This document shows, in pieces, positions 45,401-58,700 of a stretch of DNA of 64,000 nucleotides. A program made the position numbers and the translations under genes. The notes under the pieces were generated by a model that had not been told where the DNA came from, searched no databases, and saw only the letters and a list, made by a program, of their open reading frames with translations. How positions within the stretch are numbered: position 1 is the stretch's first letter; every line of letters begins with the position of its first letter. The DNA is from Branchiostoma floridae (Eukaryota; Chordata; Leptocardii; Amphioxiformes; Branchiostomatidae): positions 12,269,186-12,333,185 of the forward strand of contig NC_049984.1 of assembly GCF_000003815.2 (NCBI RefSeq). Reading direction: 5' to 3'.

Positions 45401-46565
45401 TACCCCCGGCCGACCTTATTACCCATGCGCCGACCGACCGGATTGTCGCCGGGCCTTTGTTTGTGTGTCCCCCGCGACGTTCTGTTTAATCTGGGCAGTC
45501 CTCGCTAATCTTCCAGCTTGTTTGAAGTGCTGTAATTTGTGGATTTTGTAGCTCCTCCTTCACGATTCTATGTCTTTTTTCTCACGTGAAGACTGACAGA
45601 CAAAAGTAACAATACCTAGTTTTCGAAAATAAAACCTTGAATGAAAAGTCTTCATATACGTGCACGTTGACGGAGCAGTTTTCTGTCTTTCATAATGTCA
45701 AGCTTTTTTTCTCGTAAGGACACTTGTTGCGTGTTCCTGTGTGTAGCACCCAGCGGAGAGAGCTTGCACAAGAAATCTGGGCAAAATCTCCGGCTTTTGT
45801 TTCGGGGATTATCTGGCTTAGCCGAGACAAAACTATTTCCACACCCAATTATGAACTAGTCAAAACCAGCCCTGACAGATTGAATGATGGCTCTAGAAAT
45901 AGCCTCACTTCACTATTTCATTAGTTGCATCCTTTCTTTTCTTCGGTTTAATAGAAAAGAGCATCATGGTGAAACGTTTGATTCAACTACTACTAGTGCA
46001 TCTAGTTTTGGAGGAAGGAGATATACTATTTACAGGTGTACCGGGAAAGTATGAAGCGCCGACCTTATTATTGTGTATAACAATTTGCATCGCAATATCT
46101 TTTTTTGTTTCATGTTCGGAGTGATGCGCATTTCTTTTTAAACGTTTTTCCTCCCCCGAAAATGAGCACACGGCGGCAAGCACCCCTAAGGTAATTAGCG
46201 GAAGACTGATAAGATGAATATGCATGAGGAGTGGCGTCAGAGTTCTGGGAGGGTCTGCGTGGATTACTACCCCACACGTACAAGGACGCTGGAAGGCTTG
46301 GTTTGGTGCGGGAGAATATTACAGGTGAAACAATAGATGAGCTTGGGTTGTACCTGTACCTCATCTCATCTGTCCCAGAGTTTTCACACATGTAGCCGAC
46401 AAAAGTTCCGACCCATATGGCATTTTTTTTTTAAAAGATATGGCAGGTCAAGGTTTTATCCTGTTTTTAATACTCTCCAAGCAGAGGTTGAATCGCGCAG
46501 ATATAGTATTAGTAGTAGTCTAGTCGGAAAAATTACACGGGCGCTCTTCCTAGGAAGAGTTTTTA

Positions 46566-46604
46566 ATAGGACCAAGGAGTTTTTATAAAGCTCCTTGACA
46601 GGAC
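46566..46604. mobile_element. micro-palindromic insertion, 25 bp, with 7-bp flanking repeat
   Basis: The core 46573-46597 runs from CAAGGAG through TTTTTATAAAG to CTCCTTG. Flanks are ATAGGAC (46566-46572) and ACAGGAC (46598-46604), 6 of 7 equal. Same ends as those at 4940, 47410 and 52872. Confidence 0.65.
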
Positions 46605-47402
46605 TATGTAACAGTTGGATACTCCTTTCTTACAACCAAGGAGGTTTAACACAAGCCCGATATCTACTACGATAATGTAACGTAAAAGTACCATGGCATT
46701 CGAATACAAATATCACATGAGTATAACTATAAGCTGCAAAAGAATCCTCGGTGCATGTGTAATTAGAACGCATCCTATCCTGATGTCGCGTTAGTCAAGT
46801 GCAAAGTTTGGTATGTCAAAAAACTTTTGATCGGCAAGTCAACGTTGTAGGCCATTATTTTTGTAAAGAAGGTATTAATAAACTAGGTACGGACTTTTTC
46901 TGTGTCATAAAACACGTCATTCTCTTTCGTAGACACTTTAAAAACGTTGATCTCATATAGCCTCATGGCTTGAACTTTCCTGTGGAGCGGCACGTTATGA
47001 AATATCTATTTTAAAAGGCTCCTTGCTATTTTGTATCGTAGCCGCGAGATATAAAGAAAACGATACAAAATAGAAAGACCAGAAAAACGCCTAAAACAGC
47101 CGGGTCCGAACCTCTGCTTGGAGAGTACAGAGGGATATAAAACTAGGAAACACCTGAGCCGAATTCGTAACGTTTTTCACTTTTTTTATTGTCTCAATAA
47201 GTGGGGGCGCTTATATATAAAATGACAGTTACTGGTACTGTTTTTCTATGGCCCGATTTTGGCCAACTGACATGCACTAGCTAATTGATAAAAATCAACA
47301 GATGTTTTTCCTGTGCTGACGGAATCTGATCAGAACGGGAAGTGTGAAATTTCTACAGCTTTGTTTGTTCAGTGCTTCTTGGCTAGGAGCTGAAACTAGT
47401 AG

Positions 47403-47451
47403 GGCCAACCAAGGAGCTTTTATCAAGTTGATAAAAGCTCCTTGGGCCAAC
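47403..47451. mobile_element. micro-palindromic insertion, 35 bp, exact 7-bp flanking repeat
   Basis: The core 47410-47444 is a perfect palindrome about one central base: CAAGGAGCTTTTATCAA, G, TTGATAAAAGCTCCTTG. Both sides carry GGCCAAC (47403-47409, 47445-47451). Best example of the family. Confidence 0.8.
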
Positions 47452-48055
47452 TTAGCTAAACTTTCTCATGTTTGTAAGTAAAATTTACACATCCCCTGTT
47501 CGTGTAAAGCAATGTGGTGTATTAAAGCTGGACCATCAGTATTTCCGGAGCGGTTGCGTTCATTTTTTTGGCCGGGGGATGAGTTATACCGCCATAAAAT
47601 CGCGAACGGGCGCCCGCCCCCTAAAAAATACTAGTAAACGTCACTGCCTGCGAAGGAGGCTACAAAACTGGCGCCCCCGTCACAGATTCACAATATTGAC
47701 GATTCCAAAAGGATAAAACCATCGCGCTTCAAGTTCAACTCATATTTTACACAGGTCATAATTGAAACCTCGAAGCCATTCACGGATGATTACAGAAGTA
47801 CTGTTGGAGTATGACATACCACACAATTGTCTTAGATAGGAAATACACATTTTCCTTTTTATAACACACGAAAAATACCTTTAGAGACAATAAGCTTGTT
47901 TTATCAATAGCCATGCGCTCGCAGTGTGTAGAGGCAAAGTTCTAACTGCTTCAAGAGCGCTTGCAAAGGCTCCCGATACAATTCACAACTTTCCGATATA
48001 AATTATACAACTGGTAATCGAATGCACACAGCAGTTCTTTGAAACTGCCGTAGAC

Positions 48056-48150
48056 ACACACACACACGTACGCTCTCACACACAGATATATGCGCACGCG
48101 CACAAAAACTCACGCACGCACGCACACGTACACTCTCTCACAGACAGAAC
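48056..48150 (+). repeat. degenerate (CA)n-rich stretch
   Basis: ACACACACAC, CGCACGCGCAC and CACGCACGCACGCACAC words with CTCTCACA interruptions, just beyond the presumed RNF31 poly(A) site. Confidence 0.85.
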
Positions 48151-48202
48151 AACTTTGTTGTTGTCTGCTGTCACTACTGGTAGCGACGATACTGATGTTA
48201 TC

Positions 48203-48208
48203 TTTATT
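48203..48208 (-). terminator. candidate poly(A) signal of RNF31
   Basis: TTTATT on the plus strand, AATAAA on the gene strand, about 1.5 kb after the RNF31 stop codon. A/T-rich sequence fits a 3' UTR but other hexamers cannot be excluded. Confidence 0.45.
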
Positions 48209-49295
48209 CATTAACATGGCACAACTGTAACATAACATATAAAAAACTAAATACCTGTACAGATGTGAATGATAAATAAGTACAAAAATAATTTATGCAA
48301 AAATTACAAATATACACAATGTACAATTGTCTCTATAGCATACATACGGTAGTTTCTATGTACTTGCTAGGTATGTGTTGAAAAATCATATATGTACGTA
48401 CACATACAAGTTATTGGTGCAATTTAATATATGACCGCTGTATGAACGATATAAGAACCTTGCTTGTCACAGCAAATAAACAATACAAAAAGTGACAAAC
48501 AAAACCTTGCAAATCACAACAAACTGGCTGAACAAACCGAAGTAGTAGCCTTAACATGCTAACGCCAAGTAAATTCTTATCAGTAACTTTTTTTTGTACT
48601 TTCTGAACCTGACACTAACCAATAAGCTTTCAACGTTCATTGATCTAATATGCACTGATACAAGAGTATGCATCAAACTGTGCACCAAAAAGTCACTGAA
48701 AACAAACAAACTTTAACAAACTTCCACCAAAACTACTTTCTACACATCTTAAACCTTTACCCTTTATACTTCTAGCTTTTTTTCAAGCAAAACTAACTTC
48801 TACAATAACAAAAAGATAAGGAAAAACTTTTTTCACAAACTGCAAAAGTACTACTTCTATACGCTGAAGCTCTTGCAACTATCTCAAACTTTTGTTACTT
48901 CTACATTCATCATCATTCTACATTCTTCTTCTTGTTCCACTGCCGCTCCTTGCCTTGTCACTGTCCGGTCATCATCGCATTTAAAACCTCAAGATCACAA
49001 ATGTCTCTTCTGCATCTGTCCAAATCCTTGCGATGCTGACAATATTGTCTGGTCCACAAGATGTCAAATATCTCTTTTGCATCTTTACCAATCTTCACAA
49101 TACCACTGTCTGGTCTCCATTTCATCTGACCTCCACGTTTCCAACATCGTTCTGCATCTTCTTTCCAGGTCAATCCAGGTCATCCTTTCACAAAACTGAC
49201 TGACTGCAAAGCTGTGTGAATGCTGTGTGTGTGGTGTTGTTCTCCTGCAGTTCTGAGCTCAGCAGATTCTGTGGTGCATATGGATGGCTCTTGTA

Positions 49296-49582
49296 TTAGC
49301 GCTCCTGGCAGCCTACCCGACTGACTGTGGGCCAAATAAAGCACACGGGCAGCGAAAGATGATGTATCACAGGCTAGGATTGCTCCCATCTGTGTACGCT
49401 GAACACAGAGCTGGAGGAGATGACGATTACTCCTAGCCCGGCTAAAAGAGCGCTCCTGACAGCCTATCCGACTAACCAACTGAAGGCTAAATACAGCTGA
49501 CGGGCAGCGAGAGATGTGTGTTACACCAGTTAGTATGCATGGCTCCCATCTGTGTTTGTTGAACACAGAGCTGGAAGTGATG
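49296..49582 (-). repeat. ~150-bp tandem duplication in the presumed RNF31 3' UTR
   Basis: Plus-strand blocks AGCGCTCCTGRCAGCCTAYC, GACGGGCAGCGARAGATG-like and CTCCCATCTGTGT...GAACACAGAGCTGGARG occur twice about 150 bp apart, with scattered differences. The segment lies between the stop codon and the candidate poly(A) signal. Confidence 0.8.
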
Positions 49583-49699
49583 ACACTTGCCAAGCTGTGG
49601 CTGCAGGTTATACTGAGCTGCTGAGCTGGCAGGTGCAGTCCCCTTCTGACCAGGAAGGAAGCAGACGGATGTTAGGTGCAGGTGCAGACGAGGAGATGG

Positions 49700-49759
49700 T
49701 TACGTGTGGTCTCGTTCTCGAGGAGGCTGGGCTGACAGTGGCAATCTCTGCTGTACCTC
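49700..49759 (-). CDS. RNF31: last coding exon of RNF31
   Basis: Acceptor TTGTTGATAG, then [19 protein letters not shown] and TAA. It aligns with the C-terminal tail of vertebrate HOIP (PLGQSIPRRRK) at the PL and PRxR positions and keeps phase 0 with the LDD exon. If this exon were not used, the frame would run from 50296 through VRHECL to an early stop. Confidence 0.75.
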   Translation of the reverse strand, partial: EVQQRLPLSAQPPRERDHT

Positions 49760-52700
49760 CTATCAACAAAATCAAACATCTATATTGTCAATTGAATTAC
49801 TACTCAAACCATGCATACAAAGAAGCAAAAAACAGAGCTGGCAAAGAAGCAATTACTTACTTTAAAATATTCAAGTTGTAAGTATATTTTAGGCAGCTAC
49901 TTTGACAGTCTATGCTCAGTGTAGTAGCAGCAAAGTAACTGTGTGGTGTACACATGTAACAGACTGCTATATACATGCACCCACAAAAGAAGACAACACT
50001 ATGAGGCTTGAGAGTGTCAGAGTAACAAAACAGTTGATAGATACAAACAAACAAAATAGACAAAGAAAGAGACTGTTTAAAACATGTCTCAAACATATTG
50101 AAGATTATTTGTAGACATAATACATTCGTATGATACATATGATACATACAAGTTGCAAGCTCAGAACGTCTAGGCCCTAAAATCGGTTTGCAAGGTAAAA
50201 TGTCAACTTTCCAGCAAAGCACACCAAAATTAAAGTTAGCATTCTTTTGACATAAGAAAACTTAAGGTGTAATATTAAAGACACTCATGACGTACCTGAA
50301 CAAGCCTCTGCCAGAAGGCCCTCTCCCCCTCCCTCCTCTGTGGTTGTGGTACTTGTTTCTCCTCTCTCAGCAGGAGAGCTCTCAGCTCATCACTGTCCAT
50401 GATCACCACTGGGTCTATCTTGTGAGCATTGATGAGGCCAACAAGGTACTCAATGTAGTGGAGTCTTGGGAAAGATAAAAAAACAAGCATGTTACATTCT
50501 AATTTAGTTTCCTCACTGCCCATACCATGGAATATAACAGAATACCATGTACGTCACTGATGTCACTGACCATATACATGTACAAACTTTATGTATGCTG
50601 TACATTATCTTCGTATGGCAGTTTATCAATATCACAAAAACAGCTTGATGCATTGTAATATTATTATGTGCAAGCATACTCTCAATCCTTTCTTTTCTCT
50701 TCCAAGACACAAGACCAAGATCGTAGTTAACTAATCAAATCTTTTGTCACATAGAGAAATACAGAGTTTACATTTGCTATCAATGAACCATAAAATGATC
50801 TTGTTTCAAGAAGGCCATGTGTAAGTATTGCTTAGTTTCTGGGAGATGGTTGACATATCAACATTACCTGCAGAGTCCAGCATATCCAGCAGGGGCGTCC
50901 AGGCCACAGAAGTCATCTCGGAGGCCATCGTTCGTTTCCTTTTGTTCCATGACCTTGCACCTGCTTCCGCCTGAAAGAACAACAAATGACACTTATAAAC
51001 ATGACGGCACAGAGATTTCCTCCACCCAAGTAACATAAGTAGGCAATTTTATCTTAAGAGAGAAGCCTCTTCTACTCATTTATGCAAATAAGGTACTCAT
51101 TTCCATGATTCTTATTCAACGATGTTCACCTTTTCGTAACTGCCTAAAGTTTGATTTCCCTTCCCAAGATATAAGTATGTGTAATCTCATAAAGCAGTAC
51201 CTCTGTGTTTCACAAGGTGGCAATGCAGACCCATAACCTCCTAATAGGCTTTAACATTATACTGCAAGTTACATAAACTGGGGAAAATGATGAAAAATTG
51301 TCCTACAAGTTGCAATGAATTTCAATCTTTTGGTATTCTGATATGTCTCGACAATTTTCCACTCATTTCAAACATCACCTTGCCCCCCCCCCCCCCATAT
51401 CTGCATTGGCATATTCTTGGCTTGCAAGCAAATCTGGGTGATGCCTAGCTTCTCAGTTATTTGACACCATTGTCAAGCATGACCCCTAAGTTGCAGCATT
51501 CATTCTATACACATAAATATCCTGTACGTACTTACACAGTGACGCACATCCCAAAGTAAACTAAACTAACACATTTTCTATTTTATTTGTAATATCTTTT
51601 GAGCATTCTGCAAATATCCCATTAAAATATTTATTAAATCAACGTCACAATTCTAGATAGAAAGGGCCTGTTTGCAATTGATAAGTTTCTTGCTCAGTTG
51701 TTAATCATTACTAACTACTGTATACGTGTCACACATTAGTTGTGGAGGTTTTGACTAGTGACAATAGGCATGTCGTGACAGGAATTGTGTATACAAGGAT
51801 GTGGTTCAGCTATACTAATACATTGTACACTTAAAAGTCCCACCCAGTGTGAGGGTTAGTCATATCTGACCAGAGGGTAGAACTTTCCAGAACTATTCTG
51901 CTTAAAACTGGTGTTTGGATAGTTTTCTGTTTGCAACTTTTTATCTAACCTTTCTGACACCATAAATCACCATATTTAACTCTTTCAACAATTGAAAATT
52001 TACATGGTATCAATAATTATTGATGTTACAGTACGAAAACTAAATATGCATCACATTAGTCTACTTACATGCTGTGATCACATGGCTGTGGTATCACATA
52101 TCATAATACTAAATGATCAATAGGTCCAAAAATATGTTAGCAAAGGAGAGCTCATGATCATCACAAGACCATGAAGAAACTACTATCAACTACAATCAAT
52201 CCAGCTCCAGCACTGCTCCCATCGATCAGAACTGCGCCCCGCTAACTTGCACAGTAATGAAATTAAGGCTTACATTGTTAAATTTTGACAATGGTTTCAA
52301 CTACTGGACCATTTGTATACATGATCTAGTTATTCTGGAATGCAAATCCATCCTAAACCAGGCTAAAAGCTCTCAATACATCTTACATCTGCGATAGCTC
52401 ACACGTTATTCACACCTGTCGGAAGTGAAGGAACGTACAAACTCATTCTCTTTGTTTACCCTTGCTGATAAACGTGGGCATAACCATGGCAAGAAAGTTG
52501 GCGGCTCCTTTGTCGGTAACTTAAAAGACTTAAATGAAGGGAGTACAACTTATACTAAAAAGATAAAGACAAAATTTGTGTCACAAAACTTTTGCATCAC
52601 AGGAAGGTATCTCTGATCTTAACCTCAGTATTTCTGAAATGATGTTACTGGCACCATCAATCCATTGCAAAAGAAGCAATATCAAATGAGGGCAATATTT

Positions 52701-55700
52701 CCAAGCAACAATACAACTTGACTTTACCAGGCATTTACACTTGAGTGGCAGAAAGCAAACACAGTGCTTTCAAAGCGGCACCTTAGAAGGCAATGTGTTA
52801 ACTCCACAAAGAAAAGATCTATAGAAAAGCTGACTTCCCATCCAGTTCAACAGGGAATGTCCCACAGAAACCAAGGAGCTTCTATCCTTGCAGAAACCGA
52901 GGAAGAAGATTTAATGATCATTCTACTCTGCCTCTTTCAAACATTGAACTTACTGTGATGAATGTACATGTAAGTTGAGAAAAAGAGGAACAGAAACTGT
53001 GACCTTATAACATAAAAGCATTCAGTGATTAAACAAAGCACTTCCTCTTTTTCTTTACAGACAGGTCAACAACCTGGGAACAGCCTTCTATTATACAGTG
53101 TTTTCTATAAACACTAGGGTCTGGAATGTTGACATGTGCACACAATATTTGAAATATATATCAGTGTCAAGATGGAGTCCTGTATGTTTATGACATGTGT
53201 GAATATAAAGCTATAAAGCAGTAATGAATATACCTGCTTCATTGTCTTCAGCAGTTTGGGCAGCAGCTGCTGGTGGTTCAGTATCATAGTCAATTCCATT
53301 GTCCTGTTGTAACAAATACATTCCATATGTGAAGTCAACATTGTATATACTATAAGTAGAAATGGCATGTGTTTCATACATCAGTGGATTCTGTCAAAGC
53401 CACCTGTCACCCGTCACCATTATTGACAGGTGATAGAAACATGGTCTAGACAAGCATTATGCAAAATGCTCCCTCTCCGTAATGAGTATGGCATTTGAAC
53501 ACACAGACCACTGCCTGTGGACTAGTTCCCCGCTGTAGAGACTGCAAAATTTGTGTGGCCCAAGGCTACAGAAATGGAGATGGGTACCACCCAATGCACC
53601 ATTTAGTACAGGAAGGACTTTACAATACAGCTTGAAATAGAGCACATTATTTTGAAGTCACAGACCAATGGCATATGCACAAGGTGTTTCTTTGAATATT
53701 TGTGAGTGTAAATATGATATATGGAAGTCTCATGTTACATGTAACATATATATATAACTGAGGAATAACAAAACTTGGACGAAGCTTCAAACGTCACACA
53801 TTTGTAAGTGTAATGCCAAACTATTCACAAACAACTCACCAGTCAAAGAGGTCAACCTAAGTCAACAACATACAATGGAGCTGTCTATCTAGTAGATTGT
53901 AACCATGGTGTACTCACTTACCACACTAGGTTAAATGTCAAACTAAAATTAGCGTACAAACAGCAAAACTATAGGTGATAGAACTGAATACTCAATATGT
54001 GATGATTTAGTTTACAGCATAGAATAAATTGAACTTCTCATATTATTTTAATCAAAGTCAAAGCAATAGTAATGGTTTTTGCGCATATTTGATTAAATCA
54101 AATCTATCAAGTCTATAACTAGTTAAGGTACTTGCTTTTTCACCATTTGTACACTGTTCTTTCCTAAGCAAAGTGTCTCTTTGTAGTTGAGGACCTCACC
54201 TGTAACAACCTTTGCAGCTGTATAGGATCCCTGTCCCTCATGTAGAAGAGACAGTCTCTGGGGTGGTGGGCATGGAGACCCTTCCTCGCACAGGATGCAA
54301 ATCTTGTACAGTTCTGAAAGCACAGAATTATGCAACCAGCTGTTACAACAGTGCCAAATGATATAGGAAATGCATAGACTAGTGCTGTACAATGTAGGAC
54401 ATATACATGTATATATGTGAAAATCTTAAATGACTTGACTTATAGGTTTATAAAACATATAATGACTTGTACAATGTAACGTTGCATTCTGTATAATTAC
54501 AATATTTGATGCGTGATGCATTTAAGTTTTACATTGCATTTGTTAGATCGCTTCGGTTGAAATAAACAAACAAAAGATAAAAAATAAGATAATCCTGACC
54601 TACAAATCCCATACTGTAACCAGAAACACAACAATTTTTTGTTTGGCCCCACTGTTATGCTACCCAAATTCTATACGATACTGTAACTAGAAACACAACA
54701 TTTTTTGCTTGACCCCACTGTTATGCTACCCAACTGTTATGCTACATGACACTACCATTAAGCTATGCGACAACGCCCTTCTGTTATGCTACGCACCACG
54801 ACTGACAATGTGATGCTAATACATGACTCATGATCACAATACTTGGTGTTGCTTTGCTTAGTTTGACCATGGCATTAAAGTTGAAGCTCATGTGAAGGTA
54901 AGCATAGTGCCTGAAAGATATTCCATTAGGAGCTGTCATTAAGCTTCAATGATCAAAAGACAAGATGTCAAATCTGTTTGCACATGTAGTAGGTTCAGGT
55001 CATCTTTGATAAGCTGGTCATTAATTTATCCCATTAATCACACAAGCCAGAAATGCAGAATGTATTAACTATTATTAGGTAGTCAGCGATCTTTTATCTT
55101 TTGAACAAATAGATATTTGCTTCATGTGTGCATACTTGATATATTGACATCAACTGTTTTCCTATTGGCTGAGATAATGGGTTTGAAAGCTTCACTAGTT
55201 ACCACGTCAACACAAACCAGAATGTCTGAATACGTGAAGCATGTTTAAACTACATCTTAATTGTATAATTCTACTTACATGTCTAAACGTGTTGTAGCAT
55301 CCAGAACAGAACTCATGTTTGCACTGTACACACTTGAAATGCATACAACCACCTTTGGCAAGAGCATATCTGAACTTGCAATTTGGGCAATCTGAAAAAA
55401 AAAGAAAAGAGGAAAGTTCAATTAACACTGAACTTTTGTATCTTCAATCTCTTTTCAAGCATTACAGAACAGTGAAGTGTCACAATGTCCATTATAATGG
55501 TTGCTATGAGGAGGGAACATAATAGACTGATCTGACTGTCCATCATGATTAGCAGTTCAACCAATGAAAGAATGGCAATTAATGGTTTGACCAATGAAAG
55601 AGTAGCTGCATGTCTGTCAATATTTGCAATTTTATGGTTTTATTTTGCATTTCTCTGTTTTAAAGGAGGTGGGCATCCCTATGGAATCAGTCTATACAGA

Positions 55701-58700
55701 GCTGTTCTTACCAATGACATACCATATATCCTAGAGGTGTGATGCCTTACATTTTTGGATGAAAGGTAAACATGACAGTTCTTACCAATTCCACAGTCAT
55801 TCAGAATGGCTGCCAACCCTGCAGCTTGGAACTCTGGGTCATTTAATTCCTTCCATTCTTGGAACTGTTCACAGGTGACGTTTTCATGCTGATCTTCCCA
55901 CTATGAAAAAAGTTTATATAAAAAAAAAAGAAAATGAATTGGTGGCATTTGTCAATGCAAGGTTTCTTTCGCTTTACACAACAAGGGATAGAGCATTGTA
56001 ATCGTTGTAATCCCTTTTGAATTACATTGTGTGATAACGATTCTTTTCTAAGGGCCCCTACAAGATGACATGAACTTTGTACTAACAATGCACGATACAG
56101 ACCAATTCAGTTTTCCAAATAAGAAGCAACAAAAGCCATTAGACAGAACTTACTGGCTTCTTGCACTTATAGCATGTAGATCTGCCACAGTCAGCACAGA
56201 GCATTCTCAGTCTCTGCTCAGGCTGATCATTGATCATTCCTGATGAACACTGCAAGGGAGAACAAAACAACCAAAAAAGTTTATCTGATGAACCTAAATA
56301 ATTCATGCAAGTTTTGATGTTTATATCTTAAATTATGTATTACAATCTTTGTCTCGTAAGTTAAACTTTGTTGGATGGCTCTTTATAATTCATCATACTC
56401 ACTGTAAAAATATTTCAAAAAGACTGAGGACTGACAGAATAATAAGAGAATTTGTACATGTGCTACTTTTGAGGGTATCCCTACATCATGTACAATGTAC
56501 TTACATTTGAACACCATCTGAAGTTAGGCAGTCTCATCAGGGTTCTGTCACGTAACTTTTGTTGGAAGAGTTCATGGACATCGTCATCCAAAATGTTCTT
56601 TAGCTAAAGAGACAATAAAAAGTTGAAGATTTCATAAATCCATAAAATAGTTATTGTGAATTTCTTGCCATAGCCCTATTCTTATAATGTACTAAAAACA
56701 TGTCACAAGCCACCTGGGTGTCCTAAATTGAATTGACCTTATTGGTCAGATACTGGCCTTCACTTGAGTATTGATTATCTGCACCACCTTAATCAATCAT
56801 TGACTCCTGGAAACTATTCGTATAAAGTGTTAACAGATGGTGTTAGAACAGGTTCGATGACAGATGTCAATCATTACTTACCATGATATCTAGAAGGTTG
56901 AAAAACTCAGATTCTGCATCTTCATCATCGTCTAAGTCAGGCTGACTGCAGACAGGACAGATCATGTCCTTGATGTTCTTGTCCCTGATGGTGATGGTGA
57001 AGTATTGTTTCATACAGGAGACACAGACCTCACAGCTGCAGTGGGTCNNNNNNNNNNNNNNNNNNNNNNNNNNNNNNNNNNNNNNNNNNNNNNNNNNNNN
57101 NNNNNNNNNNNNNNNNNNNNNNNNNNNNNNNNNNNNNNNNNNNNNNNTATACATGTACATCAATCTGTCAGATGTACCATTTCCTGTCGGATCACAGAAG
57201 CATAAGTGAACCTCCCCCAACCTACCCCAGATGTTCTCTCCCCTCCCCTAACCATTCGTGGCTTGTACCTCATTGCGGTCGGGGTGTGTTCGTGATGGTG
57301 ACGCCACTACCCTACCCCACATATCGTGTCTGTGTTATCTGTGAGTAGACAGGAAATGGAGTTCTCTTCGGAACTTGTGGAGAAGAGAACTTACATTATT
57401 TCATATATGTCTGTTTCTTGGCTTCTTTTTAGGCATGACCAGAGAACTGGCAGATCTTCATCTTTTCAGACCAAAGCCCCAAACCTTGTCTTGTTTGTTT
57501 TGCATAGCTACATACTCATCTTTCACCTGCATCTAGTGAGGAAATAGTTGTTAAGGGCCTTTCCCAAGCGGATAACATTAGAACCGTTCAATCTTAAGTT
57601 CACAAGACCACCTCGCTAGAATTCCAAAGTTCAAATAACTGTATTGGATTACCGTAGATCAAATAAAAGTCATGGATCTTCCTTTCAACAGAGTTTGTAT
57701 GCAAAACATTGTCACCAGGAACTGACCTTATGTTGTGGCAGCACATCCGTGCAGACCTGACACTCGTGCTGTAGGTACTTCTTACAGGATTCCAGACCCA
57801 GGCAGGAGCGCACAGCCTCGATGATGTCCCCAAAGTCATAGTCATCAAACTCTCCACTCTCAAGCAGCTTCACTGCCTGCTCAGCCCTTCCCCATGAGGG
57901 AAGGTTGTACTGACATAACAGCATTCTTACATTTCTCTGAAATGAAAAAGATAATGGCTTTAATGCATTCCTTGTTCATCTAATCAAATGCAAATTAGTT
58001 CCTGATTTGAATAACTGATGTCTTATGTAAATCATCAGTTAAGCTATTTACATGCAGCAACAAAAATTAGCATCATACCTCAAAGTCCCCTTCCTTTAAC
58101 TCGACTCGGTTGCGGTTTTCGTCCGTCTCCACTTTCCAGATGTGCTCCTCAAATGGCTGCAGTAGTTCCCGCTGTATGGCTAGGATAGCCTTCTCCGTGT
58201 CCCCACAGTTCTCCTGTAGAGCCGTCAGGACCTGGTCCTGCTCAAACTCCTGGTACTCCATCACATAGATGAACTGGGACAAAAATAGTGATGCTCAGAT
58301 CTTTGCATAATAATTGTGCTACACCCCCTTTCTACTGCAACAGTTGAGTGACCACTGAGCAACTGAAGATTTGACAGATGGCTAAATGAATTACATAGAT
58401 AAAGGAAAAAATCTTTCTACATGTTGTATATTTTGTTGTCTTTTCAATCAAACTATGAGTATGACAGCTTGCATTTATATTCCATAATAATGGCAATAGT
58501 GCCTTTTTTGTCTTTTTACTTAGTGTGAAAGGACAAGGTAAGATAAGGTAAGGGAAGCGTAAGGAGGGGAAGAACTTCAATGTTTTTGCAGTGTTCTAAG
58601 AGTTCAATGAGAAAACATTAAAGTTCAAATTTAGTTCAAAGATTTACAGTTACATAAAGTACCTTCTTTCGTCTGCAGTCAATGCACTCTTTGATTGACT

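Larger units (their letters stand above)
41278..48202. other. spacer upstream of FoxH1, downstream of RNF31
   Basis: About 6.9 kb with no recognised coding block. It should hold the FoxH1 promoter and 5' leader. It contains a 762-bp TIR element (41637-42398), two micro-palindromic insertions (46573, 47410) and CA-rich sequence (48056-48150). A C/G-rich patch at 45350-45490 is unlike its A/T-rich surroundings and could be regulatory, but I see no defined sites. Confidence 0.5.
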
